A stretch of DNA of 58,351 nucleotides from JAAYHV01 sp035268985. GTDB taxonomy: Bacteria; Bacillota; Clostridia; Peptostreptococcales; Anaerovoracaceae. The notes below the pieces were generated by a model. That model saw only the letters and a program-made list of their open reading frames with translations, was not told where the DNA came from and did not search any database. Position 1 is the first letter of the stretch. Every line of letters begins with the position of its first letter. Shown here one piece after another: positions 1 to 9,611 of the stretch. Both the position numbers and the translations under genes were made by a program. The DNA is taken from contig DATFJV010000030.1 of the NCBI GenBank assembly GCA_035268985.1, positions 1-58,351 on the forward strand. Direction: 5' to 3'.

Positions 1-44
1 TTGAAAGAGTTGCAGATGCTATGATAGCACAAGGCATATTATAA
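1..44 (+). CDS. C-terminal end of an unidentified protein (partial)
   Basis: An open frame enters from the left edge and encodes ERVADAMIAQGIL before a TAA stop at 42-44. Thirteen residues are too few to name a family. The gene reads toward addA. No terminator hairpin lies between its stop and the intron that follows. The reading frame is inferred only from its protein-like composition. Confidence 0.35.
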   Translation, partial: ERVADAMIAQGIL

Positions 45-56
45 ACTAGTATAAAT

Positions 57-1025
57 AAATCGACTAGGAGAGGAAATTAGTTAATTTCCCGACTTCTCAC
101 AACACCGTGCGTACGGTTCCGTACACGGCGGTTCAATTTCATACTAAATATGAACCATATGATAGAGGTCTAGTAGAAATACTAGACCTCTTTGCATTAT
201 TTACAGCTCTACACATTATGAACGACCTAGCTACTCTTGCGTAGCTTTGCTTTTATTTATTCCCAGTTGAATTAGACTTCTATATCTTTTGCCTAATTTC
301 TTCCACTGTTTCCAAATACACATTCTCAACGTGAACCTCCTATGTGCATCTATTTCCTTGCACACCGTTTTCATCTGACTAATTCTGTAGTAATTTACCC
401 AGCCCCTAATAACTTGATTCCACTTCGTTATTCGGCAACTCATACTGACACTCCATTTCCTTGATGTTAGTTTTTAATCTTTGCCTTAGTCTATCCGCTT
501 AAATCTGATGAGGTTTTATCTTGTACAGTTTTGCTCTTCTATCATAGAAGAATCCAAAGCCAAGATATTTTATCTCATTTGGTTTATCAACTTTGCTTTT
601 ACCAGCATTCACCTTTAAATCTAATTTATTTTCAATGAATTTTGTAATGTTTTCCATTACTCCATTGGCTGATTTTTCGCTTCCTATAAAGATAATGCAG
701 TAATTTGCATACCTAACGAAGTTTAGTCCTCTCCTCTCAAATTTATTATCTGGTTCGTTTAGCATTATATTACTAAGTAGAGGAGATATATTTCCACTAA
801 CTAAGTACTTTCGAATTCCATTACAGAAACTTCTTCACTACTACGACTTCAACTGACTTCGCCTTATATCTGATTTCTGTTCGTCAGACTAGAGATTTGC
901 ATAGTTCTTCCTTCAGATTCTATCTCACGATAGACACCCTTGCCTTCGGCTATGTGCTTTATTTTTTAACTACCTCCGCACTTGGGACTTTCACCCTTTA
1001 GATTATGCCCCTTCTGGGCTAACAT
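57..1025 (-). mobile_element. Degenerate group II intron, internally deleted
   Basis: Read on the minus strand, the 3' end has a typical domain V at about 134-97 (starting GAACCGCCGTG, with a two-base bulge and GGAA near the tip). A domain VI helix of GGGAAATTA/TAATTTCC type follows at about 95-61. The 5' end (about 1025-970) has the GCCCAGAAGGGGC and GGGTGAAAGTCCC segments common at the start of bacterial introns. Between them lie broken pieces of a reverse transcriptase/maturase. Total length is about 970 bp, roughly half the usual size, so it is deleted and probably immobile. The exact ends are estimates. It begins a few bases after the addA terminator palindrome, which resembles the insertion habit of class C introns. 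Confidence 0.8.
231..835 (-). pseudogene. Group II intron reverse transcriptase/maturase remnant
   Basis: The upstream piece (about 835-499) encodes GIRKYLVSGNISPLLSNIML followed by FVRYANYCIIFIGS. These are the RT palm motifs, with the catalytic YADD changed to YANY, which removes the essential aspartates. A frameshift or stop follows near 499-465. The second piece (443-231 and just upstream) encodes LTSRKWSVS then NQVIRGWVNYYRI, the maturase (GIIM) domain. The first half of the normal protein of about 420 residues is missing. The protein is inactive by sequence, and its orientation matches the intron RNA. Confidence 0.85.
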
Positions 1026-1027
1026 CT

Positions 1028-1053
1028 AGAACCGACATTTAAATGTCGGTTCT
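1028..1053 (-). terminator. Terminator-type palindrome behind addA
   Basis: A perfect 13+13 bp palindrome (AGAACCGACATTT and its complement) starts three bases after the addA stop codon. On the minus strand the expected T-run is absent and the group II intron begins within a few bases. The intron therefore probably inserted between stem and T-tract. On the plus strand the stem is followed by TTTTTA, so it could also end transcription from the left. Confidence 0.6.
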
Positions 1054-1055
1054 TT

Positions 1056-4000
1056 TTACATTTCTATTAATTTTTTTACCGAAAATAAATATAGATAAGA
1101 ATCTTTTACCCTCTTGTTTAACCCTTTTTCCAAAGCCTCCTTATATATGTCCATTTGTTTCTGATAGGTTTCCTTTATTCTCAGCTTCTCTGTTTCATAT
1201 AAATCTTTTCTTATTGCACTGGATTTATAGTCTATCAGTGTTATTTCGTCATCTTCGATAAAGTAGCAATCTATTATACCTTGGACTAATACTTCTTCTC
1301 CCATATGGACCATATTCATTGTAAACGGTTTTTCTCTATATAAATTATTGTTATTAAAGGCACTTATACACCTTGATCCTAATTCACTATCAAAAAACTC
1401 ATATATACCAGTTATATCAAGTTTTTGCAGTATTTTCAGTTCTATAAATTTTTTACTAACTAATTCATCACAAAGTTTTTCTATATACTCTTCTCTATTA
1501 TTTTCCATTTGCTTATAATCGATAGTCTCCATGATTTTATGATATGCATTACCTATTTCAGTGGCTTTAATACTAGATTGTTTATCAACAAACTCAGGGA
1601 TATTAATCTGGGTGCTTTCAATCTTTTCAATTAGCTTTACTTGCTTTTTCTCATTTAATTCACTTACACTGTACTTGGACTTCAAATTACCCGCTTCTTT
1701 AAATTCATATTCATACTCTAGTCTGCTTTTGATTTCATTATAAATTTCTTCGTCATATAGTCCGCCAAATTCTTTCACTAATTCTTTAACACTATCTGTT
1801 TTTTTTGCATCTCTTCGGAAATCTAAATAGTTTTCATCATCATATACTTTTTTTATTTTATTACTTTTTATCAAATCTCCTAATATTTTTAAATATGACC
1901 CTTTGCTAGATTCAACCTTATCTTTAGGTAAGTCCGAATCTATGGCCATCATAATTAATTGTTCTCGGGCTCTTGTCATTGCGACGTAAAGAATTCTTAG
2001 CTGCTCTTCATATTCTTCGTTTTTAATCTGTTCTGAAATCAGTTTTTGCATAATAGTTTTGCGTTTATAGCCTTTATGCTTATTAACATATGGCAAACCT
2101 ATTCCAACTTTACTATTAATAGTAGCAACTGTATTCAAAGTACTGTAGTTCAGCTTTTTGCCCAATCCTCCTAAAATAACTAACGGAAATTCCAAACCCT
2201 TACTTTTATGTACAGTCATTATTCTAACAAGGTTATCTTCTTCTCCGAATATCTTAGCCTGGCTTGTCCTAACTTTTTTGGTTTTTAAAACATTTAAATA
2301 GCTTACAAAGTCATGTATTGTCCCCAATTTATTAACTTGAAAATCTAAAGCTTTATCAACTAAAGCCCTTAGATTTGCTTGCCTCTGTTTACCCCTGGGC
2401 AAAGTTCCCACATATAAATAATAGTTACTATCTATCAATATTTTCCAAATCAGCTTATCTACACTCATTAAGCTAGACATCATTCGCCAATCCGAAAGTT
2501 TATTTCTTGCACAAACACATTTGCTTTTTAAATCTGCACTATCCCCCGTATCTATGTATTCATTAAATGCTTCCCAATAAGGACCTTTCATTTTATTGGC
2601 TCTAATCAAGCCAAGTTCCTCTGCGTTAAAGTCGAACATCTCCGAATGTAACACCGACAATAGCGGGACATCTTGTTTCATATTATCTAATACACAAAGC
2701 AACTCATAGATTGCATTTATTTCTATTGTATTAAAATATCCATCATCATCGCTAACATAGGAGTTTATTCCCTTGGCAATAAGTTCTTTGTAGTATTTTT
2801 CAGCTTGATTTTTTGTACTTCTTAATAGAATTACAATATCTTTTGGTTCCAAAGATCTTGTAACATCATTTACAGAATCATGAAATTTTTCACCCAGTTT
2901 TTCACTAATTAATTTTGCAGTAGCTTTAGCTTCAATTTCAACTTTATCCAAATAATTTACATTATACGTATTTTGATTATTCTCCATATTAATTATATGT
3001 AATTCGGGGATCGAATCAAACTCTCCATCATATGGAATACCTTTATATAATTTAGCCGAATCATCATATTCATACATTAATAATTCAAAAACATGATTTA
3101 TAAAATCTATGATTTTGCCTTTACTTCTAAAATTCTTGTTTAAATCCACTATTAAAGATTCTATATTTTCGGATTTAGCATAAGCTTCTCTAGTATCCAT
3201 AAAAATCTTAGGTTCTGCCTGTCTAAAACCATAAATACTCTGTTTTACATCCCCTACTTTAAACAGATTATTGTTCCTTGAAACTTTGGAAATCAATTCT
3301 TCTTGTATATAATTAGTATCTTGATATTCGTCAACGAAAATGTAGTTTAATCTATCCTTTATAACATTTCCAATTTCATGATTTTCTAATATCTTAAGGG
3401 TTTTATGTTCGATGTCACTAAAATCCATAAGTCCTTGTTTCTCTTTGGTTTTACTGTAACTCATTTCAAATAATTTCAGCAAATCCAAATAGTATTTTGT
3501 GTAATTTTGACATTTTGATAGTTCTTCTAATTGATCTTCCAACTTGTTTACAAAATATTCTTTTTTTAATTTTAAAACAATTTCTTTCGCGGCATCCCTA
3601 TAAGATATTATAACTTCTTTTATTTCCTCCCATGGAAGTTTATCTTCTTTTTTTACACTTAACCTTGAAAAACTATAATTGTTAATTGCTTTGAAGAATT
3701 CTTCAGAATCCACGTCTTTTGATTTCTCAATTAACCCTTTTATTAAAAGTTTATCTGAGTTCAATATCCCTTTGGCGCTTTCTATTGTCTCTATTTCTTT
3801 TACGTTTAATGCTTCCTCGATAAAATTCAAGGCGGTAGCCAATTTATCGTCAACAATTTCTTTAACACGATTAATTAATTCACTGTCATCAATGTCATTA
3901 CACTTATGCTCCGCCCATTCAAAATAATTTGGGATACTTCTTAATCTATTGTAATTTCCTACCATTTCATTCATCAGCTGTTCTTCATTACGATCACTGG

Positions 4001-4490
4001 AATAAAGGTTTAAAAAATCAACAAAAGAACCATCTTTGATTATTTCATCATTTAAAAACCCTTTTGAAAATATTTCACTTATAACCTCATTCTCCATAAT
4101 AGCTGATTGAACCTCATCACAAACTTTAAAATCAGGTTCAACATCTATAGTATAGTAAAATTCTTTAATAATTTTAATCGCAAAGCTATGGAAAGTACAA
4201 ATATATGCTTTATGCATTTTATCAAGTTGCCTTATTAACTCTTTTTTCTTGCTTGGATTTTTTTGGATTTCTGCTTTTATTGCTTTTGATATTTTAGCTT
4301 TTATTTCAGACGCTGCAGCATTTGTAAAAGTAACCACAAGCATATTATCAATGTCAGATTTACCGTCTATAATTATTCTAATTATTCTTTCAACTAAAAC
4401 AGCCGTCTTCCCTGAACCCGCTGCTGCTGATACTAAAATATTTTTATCTGTAACTTCTATTGCTTTTAATTGTTCGTCTGTGAATCCCAT
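1056..4490 (-). CDS. addA: AddA: ATP-dependent helicase/nuclease subunit A
   Basis: This is the motor and nuclease subunit of the AddAB double-strand-break repair complex, which processes DNA ends and loads RecA. The N-terminus has the UvrD-type Walker A SAAAGSGKTA (residues 21-30), and Walker B VDEYQD lies near residue 387. The C-terminus carries the RecB-type nuclease signature GNAYHKIME, then GIIDCYF and LIDYKSS. At 1144 aa it is slightly shorter than typical (about 1200). I chose the ATG at 4490 because GGAGGATT lies just upstream; an in-frame ATG 33 bp earlier lacks a site. addB normally lies immediately upstream, but here the upstream gene is divergent gpmI, so the partner must be elsewhere or absent. 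Confidence 0.95.
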   Translation of the reverse strand: MGFTDEQLKAIEVTDKNILVSAAAGSGKTAVLVERIIRIIIDGKSDIDNMLVVTFTNAAASEIKAKISKAIKAEIQKNPSKKKELIRQLDKMHKAYICTFHSFAIKIIKEFYYTIDVEPDFKVCDEVQSAIMENEVISEIFSKGFLNDEIIKDGSFVDFLNLYSSDRNEEQLMNEMVGNYNRLRSIPNYFEWAEHKCNDIDDSELINRVKEIVDDKLATALNFIEEALNVKEIETIESAKGILNSDKLLIKGLIEKSKDVDSEEFFKAINNYSFSRLSVKKEDKLPWEEIKEVIISYRDAAKEIVLKLKKEYFVNKLEDQLEELSKCQNYTKYYLDLLKLFEMSYSKTKEKQGLMDFSDIEHKTLKILENHEIGNVIKDRLNYIFVDEYQDTNYIQEELISKVSRNNNLFKVGDVKQSIYGFRQAEPKIFMDTREAYAKSENIESLIVDLNKNFRSKGKIIDFINHVFELLMYEYDDSAKLYKGIPYDGEFDSIPELHIINMENNQNTYNVNYLDKVEIEAKATAKLISEKLGEKFHDSVNDVTRSLEPKDIVILLRSTKNQAEKYYKELIAKGINSYVSDDDGYFNTIEINAIYELLCVLDNMKQDVPLLSVLHSEMFDFNAEELGLIRANKMKGPYWEAFNEYIDTGDSADLKSKCVCARNKLSDWRMMSSLMSVDKLIWKILIDSNYYLYVGTLPRGKQRQANLRALVDKALDFQVNKLGTIHDFVSYLNVLKTKKVRTSQAKIFGEEDNLVRIMTVHKSKGLEFPLVILGGLGKKLNYSTLNTVATINSKVGIGLPYVNKHKGYKRKTIMQKLISEQIKNEEYEEQLRILYVAMTRAREQLIMMAIDSDLPKDKVESSKGSYLKILGDLIKSNKIKKVYDDENYLDFRRDAKKTDSVKELVKEFGGLYDEEIYNEIKSRLEYEYEFKEAGNLKSKYSVSELNEKKQVKLIEKIESTQINIPEFVDKQSSIKATEIGNAYHKIMETIDYKQMENNREEYIEKLCDELVSKKFIELKILQKLDITGIYEFFDSELGSRCISAFNNNNLYREKPFTMNMVHMGEEVLVQGIIDCYFIEDDEITLIDYKSSAIRKDLYETEKLRIKETYQKQMDIYKEALEKGLNKRVKDSYLYLFSVKKLIEM

Positions 4491-4609
4491 AATAATCCTC
4501 CAAATACGTTTTAATATTAACACCTAGGGGTATTTAAGTCAATGAAATGGGTTTTTACAAAAAAACATAAAACAATTTTATAATAGTATTATTATAAACG
4601 ATAATTTGA

Positions 4610-4620
4610 TATAATATAAT
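4610..4620 (+). promoter_or_regulatory. Candidate -10 region for gpmI
   Basis: Two overlapping TATAAT hexamers (4610-4615 and 4615-4620) lie about 40 bp before the gpmI start, in the divergent addA-gpmI spacer. No convincing TTGACA-like -35 element was found at 16-18 bp, so this is tentative. Confidence 0.35.
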
Positions 4621-4662
4621 AAAGATTTTTAAAAAACATCAGCAAATACACGGAGGTTAACT

Positions 4663-6189
4663 ATGGCAAGAGATATTAAGCCTACTATGCTAATGATATT
4701 AGATGGCTACGGCTCTAGGGAAGAAACTTACGGAAACGCAATAAAAGCAGCAAATACTCCTAATCTGGATAAACTGTTTTCTAGTTACCCATATACAGAA
4801 TTAAATGCATCTGGCGAAGCTGTGGGATTACCGGAAGGTCAAATGGGGAATTCTGAAGTTGGACATTTGAATATAGGTGCTGGAGATATCATATATCAAG
4901 AACTGACTAACATAACTAGGAGTATAAGGAATGGAGAATTTTATCACAATCCATCTTTAAAAGATGCTATGAAAAATGCGAAAATTGAAGACCACGCTCT
5001 TCATATAATGGGATTACTTTCTGATGGAGGAGTTCATAGTCATATAAATCATCTTAAAGCCCTACTCAAATACGCTAAAACTGCAAATGTAACAAAAGTA
5101 TATATTCATTGTTTTTTAGATGGTCGAGATGTCCCCCCTAAGAGTTCATTGGAATATATCAAAGAGCTCGAAAGATATATGAATGGACTAGGCCTAGGTC
5201 AAATATCTACAATTACAGGTAGATTTTATGCCATGGATAGAGACAAAAGATGGGAACGTTTAGAAAAAGCATATAATGCGCTAACTCTGTGCGAAGGAGT
5301 AAAAGTTGACAACCCTAGGGATGCCATTGAATTAGCTTATGAAAGGAACGAAACTGATGAGTTTGTATCACCTACGGTTTTGAGCCAACGAAGCATTGAG
5401 GACGACGACTCTGTTATCTTCTATAACTTTAGACCTGACAGAGCAAGGGAAATAACTAGAGCTTTTGTGGATCCAGAATTCAAGGGATTTAAACGGAAAA
5501 AAACAGTTAATAATTTGGTTTACGTTTGTATGACACAGTATGATCCTACTATACCAAATGTTTTGGTTGCTTATCCTCCTAAAAAAATAAAAGTAACTCT
5601 AGGTGAAACTATTTCTAAAAATGGATTAAGGCAGCTTAGAATAGCAGAAACTGAGAAATACGCTCATGTTACTTTCTTCTTTAATGGAGGCATTGAAACC
5701 CCTTATAAAAATGAAGATCGCATATTGATACCTTCACCGAAAGTCCCTACATATGATATGCAACCTGAAATGAGTGCATACGAAGTTACTGAAAAAGTAA
5801 TTTCTGAGATCGATAAAGAAAAATACGATTTAATTATACTTAATTATGCAAATGCAGATATGGTCGGACATACCGGCAATTTTGGCGCCGCAGTAAAAGC
5901 TATAGAAACTTTAGACAAATTAGTTCCAGAAGTTGTGGAGGCCATATTAAAGCATGAAGGTCAATTATTAATAACTGCAGACCATGGTAATGCTGATACT
6001 ATGCTAGATGAAAAGGGTGCTTTAGTTACAGCACATTCTTTAGCTAAAGTTCCTTTATGTCATGTAAGCGCTGATCCTAAAATTTTAAGCGATGGTGGAA
6101 AGTTATCAGATATTGCCCCTACAATATTAACGCTAATGGGTTTAGACGTACCTGATTATGAAATGAAGGGAAAGGTTTTAGTAAAATAG
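4663..6189 (+). CDS. gpmI: 2,3-bisphosphoglycerate-independent phosphoglycerate mutase
   Basis: This glycolytic enzyme interconverts 3- and 2-phosphoglycerate in the cytoplasm using two metal ions and a phosphoserine intermediate. The start MARDIKPTMLMILDGYG carries the first metal ligand (DGYG), and the catalytic serine lies in GQMGNSEVGH (Ser64). The later metal-binding stretch includes ADHGNAD near residue 445. Its 508 aa match the usual length of about 510. A GGAGG site lies 6 bp before the ATG. It stands outside any glycolytic operon and is followed after 8 bp by cobO. Confidence 0.97.
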   Translation: MARDIKPTMLMILDGYGSREETYGNAIKAANTPNLDKLFSSYPYTELNASGEAVGLPEGQMGNSEVGHLNIGAGDIIYQELTNITRSIRNGEFYHNPSLKDAMKNAKIEDHALHIMGLLSDGGVHSHINHLKALLKYAKTANVTKVYIHCFLDGRDVPPKSSLEYIKELERYMNGLGLGQISTITGRFYAMDRDKRWERLEKAYNALTLCEGVKVDNPRDAIELAYERNETDEFVSPTVLSQRSIEDDDSVIFYNFRPDRAREITRAFVDPEFKGFKRKKTVNNLVYVCMTQYDPTIPNVLVAYPPKKIKVTLGETISKNGLRQLRIAETEKYAHVTFFFNGGIETPYKNEDRILIPSPKVPTYDMQPEMSAYEVTEKVISEIDKEKYDLIILNYANADMVGHTGNFGAAVKAIETLDKLVPEVVEAILKHEGQLLITADHGNADTMLDEKGALVTAHSLAKVPLCHVSADPKILSDGGKLSDIAPTILTLMGLDVPDYEMKGKVLVK

Positions 6190-6197
6190 GTAATAAA

Positions 6198-6722
6198 ATG
6201 CAAGATGGTCAATTACAAATATATACCGGAAACGGAAAAGGAAAAACAACAGCTGCTGTTGGATTAAGTGTTCGAGCCGCAGGAAAAGGCTTAAGAGTTT
6301 ATTTTGCAGAATTTATTAAAGATATGGAATATGGTGAAATTTCCATATTACGTAACACTGAAAATATTGACGTAAAACTTTATGGAACTGGAAATGGGTG
6401 TTTAATCGATAGGCCCCTTGAAGATGCTGACACAATTGCTGCAAAAAAAGCATTGAAAGAAATCGAAAACATAATGAACAGCAATGAATATGATGTTATT
6501 ATATGTGATGAATTAAATGTGACGATGGCCCTAGGTATATTAAAGGAAAAGGATATACTTGATTTTATGAAAAAGAAACCTTCTGACATAGAACTTGTAA
6601 TAACTGGAAGAAACACCACTGATAGTCAAATACAAATGGCCGATTTGGTAACTGAAATGAGGGAAATAAAACACTATTACACCACTAAAAAACTTCTTGC
6701 AAGAGATGGGATAGAAAGATAA
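6198..6722 (+). CDS. cobO: Cob(I)yrinic acid a,c-diamide adenosyltransferase (CobO/BtuR type)
   Basis: The enzyme transfers the adenosyl group of ATP to cob(I)alamin or corrinoid precursors to make the coenzyme form of B12. The protein is a single P-loop domain with GNGKGKTT at residues 11-18. Other family segments are VIICDELNVTMALG (Walker B region) and VITGRNTT. Its 174 aa match the family. It is probably co-transcribed with gpmI, but its ribosome-binding site is weak (AGGTAATAAA). No other cobalamin genes are in the window, so salvage is as likely as de novo synthesis. Confidence 0.9.
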   Translation: MQDGQLQIYTGNGKGKTTAAVGLSVRAAGKGLRVYFAEFIKDMEYGEISILRNTENIDVKLYGTGNGCLIDRPLEDADTIAAKKALKEIENIMNSNEYDVIICDELNVTMALGILKEKDILDFMKKKPSDIELVITGRNTTDSQIQMADLVTEMREIKHYYTTKKLLARDGIER

Positions 6723-6750
6723 GGAAGCCAAATGGTTTCCTTATTTGTTT
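6721..6750. terminator. Shared terminator between convergent cobO and aroQ
   Basis: The hairpin AAGGAAGCC-AAAT-GGTTTCCTT is followed by TATTTGTTT on the plus strand and preceded by an A-rich stretch for the minus strand. It starts at the last bases of the cobO stop and covers the aroQ stop codon (6741-6743). Confidence 0.7.
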
Positions 6751-7169
6751 AAAAAACATTCAATCGCTTCAAGATATCCATCAAAGCCCTTGCCTGATAT
6801 TGTCTTTAATGCTACCAAGGATACATATGATATTTTACGAAAGTCCTCTCTTTTATCAACCTCACTTAGATGCACCTCAATAGTAGGAAGATTAACTGCC
6901 TTTAAAGCATCTAATATGGCCACGCTAGTATGTGTATATGCTGCAGGATTTATTATTATACCATCATATTTATTTTCCAAGGAAGACTGAATAATATCAA
7001 CAAGTTCACCTTCATGATTTGATTGGAAAACACTAATATCTATTCTTTTGCTTTTCCCAAAATCCATTATTTCATCAACCAATTCTCTATATCCTTTTTT
7101 ACCGTATATTTCAGGTTCTCTAACGCCTAACATGTTTAAATTTGGTCCATTAATAACTAGTATTTTCAT
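6741..7169 (-). CDS. aroQ: 3-dehydroquinate dehydratase, type II
   Basis: It converts 3-dehydroquinate to 3-dehydroshikimate. The protein shows the type II hallmarks: N-terminal KILVINGPNLNMLGVREPEIYG with the catalytic Tyr loop, NPAAYTHTSVAILDAL, and HLSEVDKREDFRKISY. Its 142 aa are typical of the dodecameric enzyme. It is the last gene of the aromatic operon, 8 bp after aroE/K, with an AGGAGG site. It ends inside a terminator shared with cobO. Confidence 0.96.
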   Translation of the reverse strand: MKILVINGPNLNMLGVREPEIYGKKGYRELVDEIMDFGKSKRIDISVFQSNHEGELVDIIQSSLENKYDGIIINPAAYTHTSVAILDALKAVNLPTIEVHLSEVDKREDFRKISYVSLVALKTISGKGFDGYLEAIECFLNK

Positions 7170-7177
7170 TGGTCCTC

Positions 7178-8455
7178 CTAGACTTGATAGAATTTATCTA
7201 TTTCATTTTTTATTTTCTGAGAATAGTTTTTTAGCTCCTTATAATAGCTTCCCTCAAAATCTCTGTTGTTTTCAACAGTTATATCTGCTAACTTTTCATA
7301 TAGATGAGATCTTTCTTTGTATAATGAATCTACACCTTTTCTCTTTGAAATGGGCCTCCCGTTTTTTGAAAGAAGTTTTAATTCTCTTTTAATATATATA
7401 CATATGCTATTTTCCTTTAAAAGGTCAAAATTATCATCGGATATAACTACGCCACCACCTGTTGCAATTATATAACCATCCTTTTTTGATAATTCCCTAA
7501 GCGTTTCCGTCTCTAATTTTCGAAAATACTTTTCTCCCATTTTCGGATTATCGAAAATATCACTTATGCTCATTTTGGCTCCCTCAACTACCTTTCTATC
7601 TAAATCGATATATGGTCTATCTAGCAAGTTGCTAAGACCTTTTGCAACTGTCGATTTCCCACAGCCAGGCATCCCTATAAGCATTATGTTTTGGGTTTTT
7701 TTAAGTATTTTATTATTTATTTTTTCCACTTGTAAATCGTCTTTATCCAATACTCCCCATGCTTCTGCAGACTTAATAGCTTGAGCTACCAACATTCCCA
7801 TTCCAGATATTGTTTTTACCCCTATTTTTTCTGCATCTAGTAAAAGCTTCGTCTTATTTGGATTATAGATTATATCAATTACACTTTCTAGCTTGGTAAA
7901 ACTTTCAAGATTAACATCACTATTTTCTAGGGGAGATTTTCCATTATTTGGATACATTCCTACAGGTGTTGTATTAATTATAGCATCTGCATCTAGGTGA
8001 TTATTCATATTAGAATAATTATCTTTACCATTTCTTGATATAATTACATAATTATAAACACCTTTTATCTCAAGAGCCGCTTTTACTGCTCCAGAAGCCC
8101 CTCCACTTCCTAGAATAATTACTTTTTTTAGTGATCCCGCTTTTCTCAATAGATATAAAACACCCTCTACATCTGTATTATGGCCAACAACTTTGCCTCT
8201 CTCATAATATAACGTGTTTACTGCTTGGGCTAATTTCGCTTCTTTCGTTAAAATATCGCAAAACTCTATCACATCTATTTTATACGGAATTGTTACATTA
8301 AAACCTTTGTAATCTTTACTCTTTATTACTTCTTCTAAGTTCTTTATGTTGGGAACTTCAATAAGTTCGTAACTATAATCTCCTAGAATATTATGAATTT
8401 TTTTAGAAAAGCTATGCTTTAATGTTCTACCAAGTAAACCATATTTCCTAGACAT
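7178..8455 (-). CDS. aroE-aroK: Fused shikimate dehydrogenase - shikimate kinase
   Basis: A bifunctional protein of 425 aa. Residues 1-245 are AroE, with shikimate-binding HSFSKK, catalytic Lys in NVTIPYK, GHNTDVEG, and the NADP-binding loop GSGGASGA (116-123). Residues about 255-425 are AroK, with P-loop GMPGCGKST (261-269), the GEKYFRKLE segment and GGGVV. It reduces dehydroshikimate and then phosphorylates shikimate, so consecutive steps are physically joined. Its start overlaps the pheA stop as TAATG, indicating translational coupling. Confidence 0.95.
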   Translation of the reverse strand: MSRKYGLLGRTLKHSFSKKIHNILGDYSYELIEVPNIKNLEEVIKSKDYKGFNVTIPYKIDVIEFCDILTKEAKLAQAVNTLYYERGKVVGHNTDVEGVLYLLRKAGSLKKVIILGSGGASGAVKAALEIKGVYNYVIISRNGKDNYSNMNNHLDADAIINTTPVGMYPNNGKSPLENSDVNLESFTKLESVIDIIYNPNKTKLLLDAEKIGVKTISGMGMLVAQAIKSAEAWGVLDKDDLQVEKINNKILKKTQNIMLIGMPGCGKSTVAKGLSNLLDRPYIDLDRKVVEGAKMSISDIFDNPKMGEKYFRKLETETLRELSKKDGYIIATGGGVVISDDNFDLLKENSICIYIKRELKLLSKNGRPISKRKGVDSLYKERSHLYEKLADITVENNRDFEGSYYKELKNYSQKIKNEIDKFYQV

Positions 8456-9603
8456 TAAATCAACTCCAGATAACTACCAAGATACCTTACCTCTTCACTT
8501 AAATCATCCAATTCACTAATTAAATTGTTAAATGATTCTGAATAAACAGAGCCATCCACATCAAAATAAAACATATACTCAAAATCTCTATCTTTTATTG
8601 GTCTACTCTCCAATTTGATTAAATTTATTCCTAACACGAAAAATCTTGACAAAACTTTGTAAAGGGCACCCGGCTTATTGGATATCACCATCATCAAACT
8701 TGTCTTATCTGCGCCTGGATAGATTTCAAGATCTTTTGTTATGCAAATAAATTTTGTGTAGTTGTTACCACTATTTTGTACTGATGATGCTAAAATCTCG
8801 AGATCGTATAATTCTGCACAAGTGTATGACGATAATGCTGCAATATCATTTCTCTCAGATTCTCTGACCATTTTTGCCGCTACTGCAGTATTTTCGCATA
8901 TAGTTATTTTAATATTTTTAAAACTCTTTAAGTAATCTGAACACTGTAAAAATGCTTGTTCATGGGATACAATTTCTTTTATATCTTCACTTTTGGTCCC
9001 TTCATTTACAAGAAGATTATGATCAATTTTTATTCTAGCACATCTTGCTATATGAAAATTATATTTCATCATCAAATCATATATTTTATTTACTGAGCCT
9101 GCCGTACTATTTTCTAAGGGCAATACTCCGTATTTACATAAACCATTTTCTATAGCTGCAAATACTCCTTCAAAGTTTTTCATATATAATATACATGGCA
9201 CGTCAAAAAATTTGTCACTTGCCATTTGAGCATAAGCACCTTCTATACCTTGACAAGCTATGGTTTCATTCTTAGGAAAAGCTTCAGGCGTATTAGCTAG
9301 TGCATTTTTGAATGATTCATAAAAGCATCCAGCTTTTTTTGTTTTCTTTTGCTGGTATTCTTTGCTCATGTCAAATAGCAAGGAATATAAAATCCTTGTA
9401 TAAGCTTCCATTTCTGGCTCAGCCTTCTTTGCAAGTTCCATCAACTTTTCTCTTTCCCTAGTTCTATCTAAAATTGGTAGATTTTCATCTTTTTTAGCTT
9501 CTGCAATTTTTCCAGAAACCTTCATTCTTTTTGCTAATAAATCCACTATGTTTTCATCAATATCATCTATTTCAACTCTTAAATCATCTAATTTATTTAC
9601 CAT
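8455..9603 (-). CDS. pheA: Bifunctional chorismate mutase / prephenate dehydratase
   Basis: It commits chorismate to phenylalanine by way of prephenate to phenylpyruvate. The AroQ-type chorismate mutase occupies residues 1-85 (LRVEIDDIDENIVDLLAKRM). Prephenate dehydratase occupies about 110-290 (GIEGAYAQMA, PLENSTAGSVNKIYD). The C-terminal ACT domain (from about 295) contains ESRPIKDRDFEYMFYFD, the motif tied to Phe feedback binding, so allosteric inhibition is likely retained. Its 382 aa match the family. It lies 8 bp behind aroC. Confidence 0.95.
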   Translation of the reverse strand: MVNKLDDLRVEIDDIDENIVDLLAKRMKVSGKIAEAKKDENLPILDRTREREKLMELAKKAEPEMEAYTRILYSLLFDMSKEYQQKKTKKAGCFYESFKNALANTPEAFPKNETIACQGIEGAYAQMASDKFFDVPCILYMKNFEGVFAAIENGLCKYGVLPLENSTAGSVNKIYDLMMKYNFHIARCARIKIDHNLLVNEGTKSEDIKEIVSHEQAFLQCSDYLKSFKNIKITICENTAVAAKMVRESERNDIAALSSYTCAELYDLEILASSVQNSGNNYTKFICITKDLEIYPGADKTSLMMVISNKPGALYKVLSRFFVLGINLIKLESRPIKDRDFEYMFYFDVDGSVYSESFNNLISELDDLSEEVRYLGSYLELI

Positions 9604-9611
9604 ATCTTCTC

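Noticed and set aside
4491..4523. N-terminal extension of AddA (MLILKRIWRII)
   Set aside because: The GGAGG site lies inside this extension directly before the ATG at 4490, so the extension is leader sequence.
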